This document shows, one piece after another, positions 17,149-24,696 of a stretch of 64,000 nt of DNA (within the stretch, counting starts at the first letter, position 1; every line of letters begins with the position of its first letter). The DNA is from CADEEN01 sp963738425 (GTDB lineage: Bacteria > Pseudomonadota > Gammaproteobacteria > Burkholderiales > Burkholderiaceae_C). The stretch spans positions 333,662-397,661 of the forward strand of contig CAVTWT010000003.1 of the NCBI GenBank assembly GCA_963738425.1, written 5' to 3'. The position numbers were made by a program, and so were the translations under genes. Under the pieces are notes generated by a model. It made no database searches. It worked only from the letters and a program-made list of their open reading frames with translations, and was not told the origin of the DNA.

Positions 17149-18054
17149 TCAAACGTCGTCCGCAAACTCGCCCGTCATCGTCTCCGGCGCATCGAGCCCG
17201 AGCGCAGATTCCAGCACGGCCCAGGCTTCCTCCGCGGTCTCGACGAGGTGGAACAGCTTCAGGTCTTCGGCGGCGATCATGCCGGTCTCGACGAGCCAGT
17301 CGAAGTTGACCAGCTTGCTCCAGAACTCGCGGCCGACGAGCACGATCGGGCGCTTGCGCACCTTGCCGGTCTGCGTCAGCGTCAGCACTTCGAACATCTC
17401 GTCCAGCGTGCCGAACCCGCCGGGGAAGCACACCAGGCCCGCCGAGCGCATCAGGAAGTGCATCTTGCGCAGCGCGAAGTAGTGGAACTGGAAACACAGG
17501 CGCGGCGTGATGTAGGCGTTGGGTTCCTGCTCGTGCGGCAGCACGATGTTCAGGCCGATGCTCGGCCCGCCGGCTTCGCTGGCGCCGCGGTTGCCGGCTT
17601 CCATGATGCCGGGGCCGCCGCCGGTGACGACGACGATCTTCTCGTCGAGCTTCTTGCTGGCCTTGGTGATCAGCAACGAGAGTTGCCGCGCTTCTTCGTA
17701 GTAGCGCGACATGTGCAGCGCCATGCGCGCGCGCGCTGTCGCTGCCTTGTCGTTGCCGGTTTCTGCTGCGGCCAGCCGATCTGCGGCGACATCCATCGGC
17801 ATCAGGCGCGCGCTGCCGAAGATGACGATCGTGGCGACGATGCGCTCTTCCTGCAGGATCAGCTCGGGCTTGAGCAACTCGAGCTGCATGCGCACCGGCC
17901 GCAGGTCTTCGCGCAGCAGGAAACGCTCGTCGGTGAAGGCCAGGCGGTAGCTGCTCTCGGGGCCGTCGTAGCGCGCAGTGGGCTTGAGCGCGTGCGCTTC
18001 TTCCTCGGCGCTGGGAAAGTTGCGGGCGCTGATGTCGGTGGGCTTCGGGCTCAT
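17149..18054 (-). CDS. LOG-family (Rossmann-fold, TIGR00730-like) protein
   Basis: 301 residues. The nucleotide-binding motif VVTGGGPGIMEAGNRGA and the signature PGGFGTLDEMFE are those of LOG/'lysine decarboxylase-like' proteins, which act as cytokinin riboside 5'-monophosphate phosphoribohydrolases or nucleotide 5'-monophosphate nucleosidases. The ~90-residue N-terminal extension (FLLREDLRPVRMQLELLKPEL) places it in the long proteobacterial subgroup rather than short LOG. The substrate is not established for this subgroup. It lies directly downstream of the GntR regulator in the same direction but is probably unrelated to sulfonate metabolism. Confidence 0.85.
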   Translation of the reverse strand: MSPKPTDISARNFPSAEEEAHALKPTARYDGPESSYRLAFTDERFLLREDLRPVRMQLELLKPELILQEERIVATIVIFGSARLMPMDVAADRLAAAETGNDKAATARARMALHMSRYYEEARQLSLLITKASKKLDEKIVVVTGGGPGIMEAGNRGASEAGGPSIGLNIVLPHEQEPNAYITPRLCFQFHYFALRKMHFLMRSAGLVCFPGGFGTLDEMFEVLTLTQTGKVRKRPIVLVGREFWSKLVNFDWLVETGMIAAEDLKLFHLVETAEEAWAVLESALGLDAPETMTGEFADDV

Positions 18055-18085
18055 TGCAAGGCTTGTGTAGCGAGAGCCCGCGAGC

Positions 18086-18847
18086 TTACGCCTGCGGGGA
18101 GAGGGTGCTGACGTAGTCGTGCTGCGCTGTCGACACCGTCGAGACGCGGTACTCGACCGGCTTGTCGTTGAAGGTCAGTGCCGTGCGCCGCACCTGGAGC
18201 ACAGCGCTGCCGGGCGCTACGCCGAGCACGCGCGCAACCGTGCGATCCGCCGCCACGGCACGCACACGCTCGGTGGCGCGCAGCACGGTGATGGCGTGCT
18301 CGGTCTGGTAGAGGTGGTAGATCGTGCTCGGCCGCTCGCGCACTCGCTTTTCTGTCAGGCCGCGAAACAGCGCGGCGGGCAGGGCGAGCCGGTCGTACAC
18401 CACCGGCCGGCCCTGCAGCGACAAGCGGTTCTCGATCAGGATCGCCGCATCGCCGGTGCGGCGTGCCAGCGCGCTCGCAGCCTCGTCGTCGAGCTTTCCG
18501 CGTTCGAACGAGAGCAGCTCGACGGCGGGCGCATCGCGCGCGCCGTCGCTGCGCTCGACATGAAAGAACTGGAAGACGAAACGCTCCGTCGTGTGCGTGG
18601 CAACAAAGGTGCCGCGGCCTTGGCGCCGCACGAGGATGCGCTCTGCCACCAGTTCGCCGACGGCGTGGCGCAGCGTGCCGATCGATACGCCGAGCGCCGC
18701 GGCCAGCGTGGCTTCGTTGGGCAGCGCGCTGGCCGCCGCGTACCGGCCTGCCTCGATGGCGGCGAGCAGCGCACGCTTGGCCTGGCGGTACAAGGGCGCG
18801 CCGGCGGCGTCCGGCGGCAGGCGGTCGAATGGCAGGGCAGGCTTCAT
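18086..18847 (-). CDS. GntR/HutC-family regulator, divergent to suyAB
   Basis: 253 residues from ATG 18847. The N-terminal winged helix (LYRQAKRALLAAIEAGRY, LPNEATLAAALGVSIGTLRHAVGEL, RQGRGTFVA) is GntR type. The C-terminal UTRA ligand domain (IENRLSLQGRPVVYDRLALP, YHLYQTEHAITVLRATERVRA) places it in the HutC/UTRA subfamily. It is transcribed away from suyA with ~120 bp between the starts, so it most likely controls the desulfonation operon. The inducer (sulfolactate or DHPS) is inferred from context. Confidence 0.88.
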   Translation of the reverse strand: MKPALPFDRLPPDAAGAPLYRQAKRALLAAIEAGRYAAASALPNEATLAAALGVSIGTLRHAVGELVAERILVRRQGRGTFVATHTTERFVFQFFHVERSDGARDAPAVELLSFERGKLDDEAASALARRTGDAAILIENRLSLQGRPVVYDRLALPAALFRGLTEKRVRERPSTIYHLYQTEHAITVLRATERVRAVAADRTVARVLGVAPGSAVLQVRRTALTFNDKPVEYRVSTVSTAQHDYVSTLSPQA

Positions 18848-18886
18848 GGCGCGGCCGATGCTAGCTCCGCCGCACTTGTCCTTCAA

Positions 18887-18900
18887 GTCATATGAATGAC
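18887..18900. promoter_or_regulatory. Candidate GntR operator in the gntR-suyA intergenic region
   Basis: GTCAT and ATGAC arms separated by ATGA form a small palindrome in the most AT-rich part of the 121-bp divergent region, about 70 bp before suyA. Position and symmetry fit a GntR-family dimer site. No second copy is seen here. Confidence 0.4.
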
Positions 18901-18968
18901 ACGGTTGACGCACCGTGCGCCGTCACTAAACTGGTGGCATTCGTTGATCAACCCGACAAGGAGCGCGC

Positions 18969-19250
18969 ATGAATCATTTCGTGCTGCACGACACCAAGGA
19001 CTCGGTGGCCGTGGTGGTGGTGGAAGGCGTCAAGACCGGCATGGAACTGACGGGATGGATCATGGACGAGGACAAGATGACCAACGTCGTCGCGCGCTCG
19101 GACATCCCCATCGGCCACAAGGTCGCGCTGCGCGACATGGCCGTGGGCGATACGGTGTGGAAGTACGGCATCGACATGGGCAAGGTCGTCGCGCCGATCA
19201 AGGCCGGTGAACATGCGCATGTTCACAACATCAAAACCAAGAGGTGGTAA
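18969..19250 (+). CDS. suyA: Sulfolactate sulfo-lyase small subunit (UxaA N-terminal/SAF type)
   Basis: 93 residues matching the short SAF-like domain of altronate dehydratase small subunits (VVVVEGVKTGMELTGWIM, DIPIGHKVALRDMAVGD, HVHNIKTKRW). In SuyAB enzymes this ~90-aa subunit pairs with a ~390-aa UxaA C-terminal subunit to split (R)-3-sulfolactate into pyruvate and sulfite (EC 4.4.1.24). I prefer SuyA over altronate dehydratase because the next genes encode SlcC/SlcD-type sulfolactate dehydrogenases and HpsN lies in the same locus. AAGGAG precedes the ATG. Confidence 0.85.
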   Translation: MNHFVLHDTKDSVAVVVVEGVKTGMELTGWIMDEDKMTNVVARSDIPIGHKVALRDMAVGDTVWKYGIDMGKVVAPIKAGEHAHVHNIKTKRW

Positions 19251-19254
19251 CGGA

Positions 19255-19350
19255 CTGACCACCCCCGGAGCGGCTGTCGCCGCTCCCCCTCAAGGGGGCA
19301 CCGCCAGTGGCCCGGCAAAGCCGGCTCCACGGCGGTTGCTCGGAAAGAAC
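19255..19350. repeat. Burkholderiales-type intergenic repeat (CCCTCAAGGGGG class)
   Basis: The suyA-suyB gap contains a GC-rich palindromic block (GGAGCGGCTGTCGCCGCTCC, then CCCCCTCAAGGGGG, then a GCCCGGCAAAGCCGG hairpin). Blocks of this type recur between genes in many Burkholderiales. Related blocks occur here at about 32083-32179 and, unusually, inside the fbpC frame near 38640-38700. It may moderate the suyA:suyB ratio by forming hairpins in the mRNA. Confidence 0.6.
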
Positions 19351-19370
19351 TGGACCTCGGAGCAACTCAA

Positions 19371-20546
19371 ATGAGCGTTATCAGCAGCAACACCACCTTC
19401 CTCGGCTATCGCCGCGAAAACGGCCGCGTGGGCATCCGCAACCACGTCATCATCCTGCCGCTGGACGATCTGTCCAACGCGGCGGCCGAGGCGGTGGCGC
19501 ACAACATCAAGGGTGCGCTGGCGATCCCGCATCCATATGGCCGGCTGCAATTCGGCGCCGACCTCGACCTGCACTTCCGCACCTTGATCGGCGCCGGCTG
19601 CAACCCCAATGTCGCAGCGGTCGTCGTCATCGGCATCGAAGACGGCTGGACGAAGAAGGTGGTCGATGGCATTGCCACCACGGGCAAGCCCGTCAGCGGC
19701 TTCGGCATCGAGGGCCACGGCGACCACGAGACGATCATGAAGGCCAGCAAGGTGGCGCGTGAGTACGTGCAGTGGGCGAGCGAGAAGCAGCGCGAGGCCT
19801 GCGCGATCTCCGAGCTCTGGGTCAGCACCAAGTGCGGCGAGAGCGACACCACCAGCGGCTGCGGCGCCAATCCGACCGTGGGCAATGCCTTCGACAAGCT
19901 GCACCCGCTCGGCAACTACCTGTGCTTCGGCGAGACGAGCGAGATCACGGGCGGCGAGAAGATCGTCGAGCAGCGTTGCAAGACGCCGGAGGTGGCCCAG
20001 CAGTTCATGTTCATGTTCAACCGCTACCAGGACATGATCAACCGCCACAAGACCAGCGACCTGTCGGACAGCCAGCCGACCAAGGGCAACATCGCCGGTG
20101 GCCTGACGACCATCGAAGAAAAAGCCCTCGGCAACATCCAGAAGATCGGCAAGAAGTGCACCGTCGATGGCGTGATCGACAAGGCCGAGATGCCGACGCA
20201 CCCGGGCCTGTGGTTCATGGACTCTTCTTCCGCTGCCGCCGAGATGGTGACGCTGTGCGCAGCCTCGGGTTACGCGGTGCACTTCTTCCCGACGGGCCAG
20301 GGCAACGTGATCGGCAACCCGATCTTGCCGGTCATCAAGATCTGCGCCAACCCGCGCACCGTGCGCCTGATGAGTGAGCATGTGGACGTGGACACGAGCG
20401 GCCTGCTGCAACGCGAGATCACGCTCGATCAGGCGGGCGACAAGCTGCTCGAGTGCATGTTGCGCACGGCCAATGGAAGGCTGACGGCAGCCGAAGCCTT
20501 GGGGCATCGGGAGTTCGTGCTGACGCGCTTGTACGAGTCGGCTTGA
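19371..20546 (+). CDS. suyB: Sulfolactate sulfo-lyase large subunit (UxaA C-terminal type)
   Basis: 391 residues of the altronate dehydratase/SuyB family. Visible are GRVGIRNHVIILPL at the N-terminus, the conserved metal-site region STKCGESDTTSGCGANPTVG, GGEKIVE, and HFFPTGQGNVIGNPILPVIKIC. With SuyA it forms the iron-dependent C-S lyase that desulfonates (R)-sulfolactate. The length and absence of a fused SAF domain match the split SuyA/SuyB organisation. Followed by slcC after an 84-bp GC-rich hairpin-prone gap. No sulfite dehydrogenase or TauE exporter is adjacent, so sulfite disposal must be encoded elsewhere. Confidence 0.87.
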   Translation: MSVISSNTTFLGYRRENGRVGIRNHVIILPLDDLSNAAAEAVAHNIKGALAIPHPYGRLQFGADLDLHFRTLIGAGCNPNVAAVVVIGIEDGWTKKVVDGIATTGKPVSGFGIEGHGDHETIMKASKVAREYVQWASEKQREACAISELWVSTKCGESDTTSGCGANPTVGNAFDKLHPLGNYLCFGETSEITGGEKIVEQRCKTPEVAQQFMFMFNRYQDMINRHKTSDLSDSQPTKGNIAGGLTTIEEKALGNIQKIGKKCTVDGVIDKAEMPTHPGLWFMDSSSAAAEMVTLCAASGYAVHFFPTGQGNVIGNPILPVIKICANPRTVRLMSEHVDVDTSGLLQREITLDQAGDKLLECMLRTANGRLTAAEALGHREFVLTRLYESA

Positions 20547-20630
20547 TGGCCGCGCCGCGCCGGGCCGTCCCAAGCAAGCGGCCGTCCCCGCGGGGGACCG
20601 GCCGCGGTACGCTGCGGACGAGGGGCTGAC

Positions 20631-21557
20631 ATGCCGCGCATCGTCGTCACCGAGTTCATCGACGAGCGGGCGTTGCCTGCGCTTTGCGCGCAACACGATG
20701 TGCTGTACGACGCCAAACTCGTCGATGACCTGCCGCGTTTGCTGACGGAAGCGGCCAGCGCCGACGCGATCATCGTGCGCAACCGCACGCAGGTGCGCGG
20801 TGAACTGCTGTCGGCGTTGAAGCAATGCCGCGTCGTCGGCCGGCTCGGCGTTGGTCTGGACAACATCGACGTGCCGGGTTGCGAGGCGCGTGGCATGCAG
20901 GTGATTCCTGCGACCGGTGCCAACGCTCTGTCCGTGGCCGAGTACGTGATCGCGAGCGCGATGCTGCTGCTGCGCGGCGCTTACCAGAGCACGGGCGCGG
21001 TCGCTGCCGGCCAGTGGCCGCGCAGTGCGTTGTCGAATGGCCGCGAGATCGCCGGCAAGACACTGGGCCTGATCGGTTTCGGCTCGATCGGCCAGTTGAC
21101 GGCGAAGCTGGCGCAGGGCCTCGGCATGAGCGTGATCGCCTTCGACGCGATGATGGACGCCGACCACCCGGCCTTCGCCACGAGCAGCGTTCGTTTCGCT
21201 GGCCTCGACGAAGTGATCACGACCGCCGACGTGGTCAGCCTGCATGTGCCGTTGGTGGATTCCACGCGCAACCTGTTCGACGCGCACCGTATCGCCTCGA
21301 TGAAGCGCGGTGCCGTGCTGATCAACACCGCGCGCGGTGGCATCGTCGATGAGCTGGCGCTCGCGGCGGCGCTGAAGGGCGGCGTGCTCGGCGGCGCGGC
21401 GATCGATGTGTTCGACAAGGAACCGCTGCCGGCGTCCGGGCACTTCAAGGACTGCCCGAACCTGCTGCTGACACCTCACATCGCCGGCGTTTGCGCTGAA
21501 AGCAACGAGCGCGTGAGTTTCCTGATCGCCGAGAAAGTGCTGGAGGCCCTTTCGTGA
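20631..21557 (+). CDS. slcC: (S)-sulfolactate dehydrogenase-like D-2-hydroxyacid dehydrogenase
   Basis: 308 residues of the SerA/D-2-hydroxyacid dehydrogenase family: NAD-binding GLIGFGSIGQLTAKLA, catalytic Arg region NTARGGIVDE, acid E in DVFDKEPLP and histidine in LTPHIAGVC. Short catalytic-only form without ACT domain. In sulfolactate degraders SlcC oxidises (S)-sulfolactate to 3-sulfopyruvate. Position between suyB and an SlcD/ComC homologue supports that role over serine biosynthesis. The stop is 21 bp before slcD. Confidence 0.8.
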   Translation: MPRIVVTEFIDERALPALCAQHDVLYDAKLVDDLPRLLTEAASADAIIVRNRTQVRGELLSALKQCRVVGRLGVGLDNIDVPGCEARGMQVIPATGANALSVAEYVIASAMLLLRGAYQSTGAVAAGQWPRSALSNGREIAGKTLGLIGFGSIGQLTAKLAQGLGMSVIAFDAMMDADHPAFATSSVRFAGLDEVITTADVVSLHVPLVDSTRNLFDAHRIASMKRGAVLINTARGGIVDELALAAALKGGVLGGAAIDVFDKEPLPASGHFKDCPNLLLTPHIAGVCAESNERVSFLIAEKVLEALS

Positions 21558-21578
21558 GGTTCACGTCGTGAGGTTCAC

Positions 21579-22584
21579 GTGAAAGTGCCGGCCGACGAAC
21601 TGCGTGCGATGGTGCAAGGCGCGCTGCAGCGCGCCGGTGCAGGCGAAGCGATGGCCAGATCGACCGCCCGCGCGCTGGTGCTCGCCGAGGCGCAGGGCAT
21701 CGGCTCGCATGGGCTGTCGCGCGTGGCGCAGTACGCCACGCACCTGAAGAACGGCCGCGCGGATGGCACTGCGGTGCCGCGCGTGCTGAAGATGTGCAGC
21801 GCCGCGGTGCAGATCGACGCCGGACAGGGGCTGGCTTTCCCGGCCTGCGAGCTTGCCGTCCAGGAAGCGATCGCTCGCGCGAGGGAGCACGGTGTGGCGA
21901 TTGCCGGCGTCGCGAACAGCCACCACGCCGGCGTGATCGTCGATCACTTGCGGCCGGTGGCCGCGGCCGGCATGGTCGGGCTCGGGCTGGCCAACTCGCC
22001 CGCGGCGATGCCGGCCGCGGGTGGTCGGCATCCGATCTTCGGCACGAATCCAGTCGCCGCGGCGTTCCCGCGGCGCAGCGGCGACGCCTTGCTGATCGAC
22101 CTCAGCCTGTCTGAAGTCGCGCGCGGCAAGGTGATGGTTGCCGCGAAGAAAGGCGAGCCGATCCCGCTCGGCTGGGCGCTCGATGCCCAGGGCCAGCCGA
22201 CGACGGACGCGAAGGCGGCGCTTGAAGGCTCGATGCTGCCGATGGGCGCCGCCACGTCGACCAAGGGTGCGATGCTCGCATTGATCGTCGAGTTGCTCGT
22301 CACCGCGGTGATCGGCGCGCAGTTCGGCTTCGAGGCGTCGAGCTTCTTCGTCGACGAAGGCAATGCGCCGCGCATCGGCCAAGTTGTTCATCGTGATCGA
22401 TCCGGGCGCACTCGCCGGTCATGCCAGTTACCTGGCCCGTGTGGAGGTGCTCGTGGCGGAGATGTTGAAGGACGACGGCGTGCGCCTGCCCGGTGCGCGG
22501 CGCGAGGCGCTGCGGCGTCGCGCCGAAGCCGAAGGCATCGAGGTCAGCGAGGCGGTGTTAGCCTCTCTGCGTGAGTCCGACTAG
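21579..22584 (+). CDS. slcD: (R)-sulfolactate dehydrogenase-like (ComC/SlcD, malate/L-lactate DH family), frameshifted
   Basis: Family features: LRAMVQGALQRAGAGEAMA, AEAQGIGSHGLSRVAQY, catalytic His region NSHHAGVIV, FGTNPVAAAFPR and PLGWALDAQGQPTTDAKAAL. The reading frame breaks near 22384: after NAPRIGQ the expected LFIVIDPGALAGHASYLARVE continues in another frame to 22584. Removing one base gives 334 residues, a normal length. This enzyme reduces sulfopyruvate to (R)-sulfolactate, the SuyAB substrate. With SlcC it epimerises sulfolactate. The extra base lies in an ordinary codon context, so sequencing error is as likely as mutation. Confidence 0.78.
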
Positions 22585-23491
22585 AAGACCTCTGCGCGTG
22601 GCCTGCGTCGGCCATGCCGCTTTCGACCACGTGTTCGAGATCGACGCCTTCGCCACCGAACCGACGAAGACGATCGCACGGGGCTACGCCACGCGGGCTG
22701 GCGGCATGTCGCTGCACGCTGCGATTGCGGCCTCGCGGCTCGGCGCGTCGGTGCGGTTGCTCGGCCGCGTCGGCGAGGACAACAACGCCGCCTTCCTGCG
22801 CGCGCGCCTGGTGGCCGAAGGTGTCGAAGCGCTCGGGCTCGAGAGCGTGCGCGGCACGCAGACCTCGCTGGCAACGGTGGTGGTCGATGCGCAGGGTGCG
22901 CGCCAGATCTACATCCACCGCGGCGATGCCATCGAGCGCGCGCATGCGCTCGACACGCGCCAGCTCGAGGGCGCCGACGTCGTGCTCGCTGATCCGCGCT
23001 GGCTCGAAGGTGCGGCTGCCGCTCTGACGTGGGCGCGTGCGCATGGCGTGCCCTCGCTGCTCGATGCCGACGTGGCGCCGCTGCTGGCGCTCGACCGTCT
23101 CGTGCCGCTGGCGCGCTGGGTCGCCTTCTCTGCGCCCGGCCTGGCACTGTGGGCTCGGGGCCGGCCGCGCGACGAAGCGCTCGCTGCCGCTTGCGCTCTC
23201 GGCCCCCGCCTGGCGCTGGTGACCCTGGGTGCCGACGGTGCGCGCTGGCTCGATGCGCAAGGCACGGCGATTCAAGTGCAGCCGCCTGCGGTGCAGGCGA
23301 TCGACACCACGGGTGCCGGTGACGTGTTCCACGCGGCGCTGGCGATGGCGCTGACCGAAGGGCAGGGCACGGCGCAAGCCGTGAACTGGGCCTGCGCCGC
23401 GGCCGCGTTCAAGTGCGAGCGGGGCTTCGGTGCCGAGGGCGCGCCAACACGCGCAGAACTCGACGCGTGGTTGCGCCGGCGAGCGCGTTAG
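22571..23491 (+). CDS. PfkB-family sugar kinase, sulfofructose-kinase-like
   Basis: 306 residues from GTG 22571, overlapping the slcD end. PfkB hallmarks are present: N-terminal GGMSLHAAIAASRLGASVRL and the C-terminal anion-hole/catalytic motif DTTGAGDVFHAALA. The N-terminus RVACVGHAAFDHVFEID and the central segments VVLADPRWLEGA and AFSAPGLALWA resemble, from memory, the E. coli sulfofructose kinase YihV more than ribo- or fructokinases. That would fit a sulfosugar context, but no sulfofructose-1-phosphate aldolase or SQ isomerase is in the window. The exact substrate is therefore open. Confidence 0.75.
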   Translation: MSPTRRPLRVACVGHAAFDHVFEIDAFATEPTKTIARGYATRAGGMSLHAAIAASRLGASVRLLGRVGEDNNAAFLRARLVAEGVEALGLESVRGTQTSLATVVVDAQGARQIYIHRGDAIERAHALDTRQLEGADVVLADPRWLEGAAAALTWARAHGVPSLLDADVAPLLALDRLVPLARWVAFSAPGLALWARGRPRDEALAAACALGPRLALVTLGADGARWLDAQGTAIQVQPPAVQAIDTTGAGDVFHAALAMALTEGQGTAQAVNWACAAAAFKCERGFGAEGAPTRAELDAWLRRRAR

Positions 23492-24528
23492 CGTTTTGCA
23501 CGCGCCTTCGGTGGCGGCCCCGACGATTCGCGCACGACGAGTGAGACCTGGATCTGCGTCGCGCGCGGCAGCTCCTCACCCGCCAGCGCCGCCAGCACAC
23601 GATCCGCAGCGCAGCGCCACATCTCGTCGGCCGGCACATGCACCGTGGTCAGCGCCGGGCGCAGGTGCGCGGCGAGTTCGAGATCGTCGAAGCCGATGAT
23701 CGAGAGTTGCTGCGGCACGGCCACGCCCATGCGCTGCGCTTCGAGCAACGCGCCGAAGGCGAGCACATCGTTGCCGCAGACGATCGCCGTCGGCGGCGGG
23801 TCGGTCGCCATCAACTGGCGCAGGCCTTCGCGCGCCGCTTCCAGGCCGTAGCGGCGCTCGACCAGGCGTGACGCAGGCAGCGCGATGCGCGCCGTGGCCA
23901 GCGCTTCGCGCAGGCCACGCACGCGCGCCGCGGCGCGGTCGTTGTCCTGCGTGATGCCGGCGAGCATGGCGATGCGGCGGTGGCCCATGTCGATCAGGTA
24001 CTTCACTGCCTGCTTCATCGCGCGTGCGTTGTCGAAGCCGACGCAGATGCGATCCGGCGGCGCCGGCCAGCTCATCACATGCACGACAGGCATGGCGCGC
24101 TGACGCAGGCGCTCGACCAGAAGCTGCCCCTGGCTGCAGCCACAGAGCAGAAGGCCATCGACGCCACGCGCCAGCAAAGTCAGCGCCTGGCGCTCTTCGG
24201 TCTGCGGGTTGTAGTCGCTGGTGGCGATCAGCAACTGGTGGCCGGCGTCGGCGAGGCGGCGCTGCAGCGCATCGATGGCTCTTGCGAAGATGGCGTTGTC
24301 CACCGTCGGAAAGACGGCGCCGATGGTGCCGCTGCGGCGCAGCTTCATTGTCCGCGCGCCCGCGTTCGGCACGTAGCCGAGGGCGGCCACGGCGGCTTCG
24401 ACCTGGGCGCGTGGCGCGGCTCGCACCGCGTCGGTCTGGTTCAGCACGCGAGAGACGGTCGCGGTGGAGACGCCAGCGCGGCGGGCCACGTCTTCGATGG
24501 TTGGCAGGGGTTTGTCAGCCGCGGACAT
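23488..24528 (-). CDS. LacI/GalR-family transcriptional regulator
   Basis: 346 residues from ATG 24528. N-terminal HTH (PTIEDVARRAGVSTATVSRVLNQ) and hinge-helix region are typical, followed by a periplasmic-binding-protein-like sensor (IGAVFPTVDNAIFARAIDALQ, GFDDLELAAHLRPALTTVHVP). It is divergent from the sulfatase/transport/hps operon, and a perfect LacI-type palindrome lies between them. It overlaps the pfkB stop by 4 bp, tail to tail. Likely the repressor of the 24.7-35.3 kb operon and of itself; the inducer is unknown. Confidence 0.9.
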   Translation of the reverse strand: MSAADKPLPTIEDVARRAGVSTATVSRVLNQTDAVRAAPRAQVEAAVAALGYVPNAGARTMKLRRSGTIGAVFPTVDNAIFARAIDALQRRLADAGHQLLIATSDYNPQTEERQALTLLARGVDGLLLCGCSQGQLLVERLRQRAMPVVHVMSWPAPPDRICVGFDNARAMKQAVKYLIDMGHRRIAMLAGITQDNDRAAARVRGLREALATARIALPASRLVERRYGLEAAREGLRQLMATDPPPTAIVCGNDVLAFGALLEAQRMGVAVPQQLSIIGFDDLELAAHLRPALTTVHVPADEMWRCAADRVLAALAGEELPRATQIQVSLVVRESSGPPPKARAKR

Positions 24529-24646
24529 GGCAAGAATGTACGCGTTTGCAGAGCGACCGCAGGCAATCCGCTCCAGATCGCCATAGGGAAAGTCCGGTGC
24601 CTTCAGGCCGGGTTCGCGCTTGACGCTCCACACTGAGCCGACCAAA

Positions 24647-24662
24647 CTGTAAACGTTTACAG
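24647..24662. promoter_or_regulatory. LacI-family operator
   Basis: A perfect 16-bp palindrome, CTGTAAACGTTTACAG, with the central CG typical of LacI-family sites. It lies 35 bp before the sulfatase GTG and 119 bp before the lacI ATG. A TTGACG at 24620-24625 could be the -35 of the rightward promoter, so a bound repressor would cover the -10/start region. Confidence 0.8.
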
Positions 24663-24696
24663 ACGATGATCAGTGTGGCCTTGACGAGGAGTCGAT

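Noticed and set aside
18969..20546. Altronate dehydratase UxaA, split in two
   Set aside because: Family is shared with SuyAB, but no hexuronate genes are near, whereas sulfolactate dehydrogenase and hpsN homologues are.
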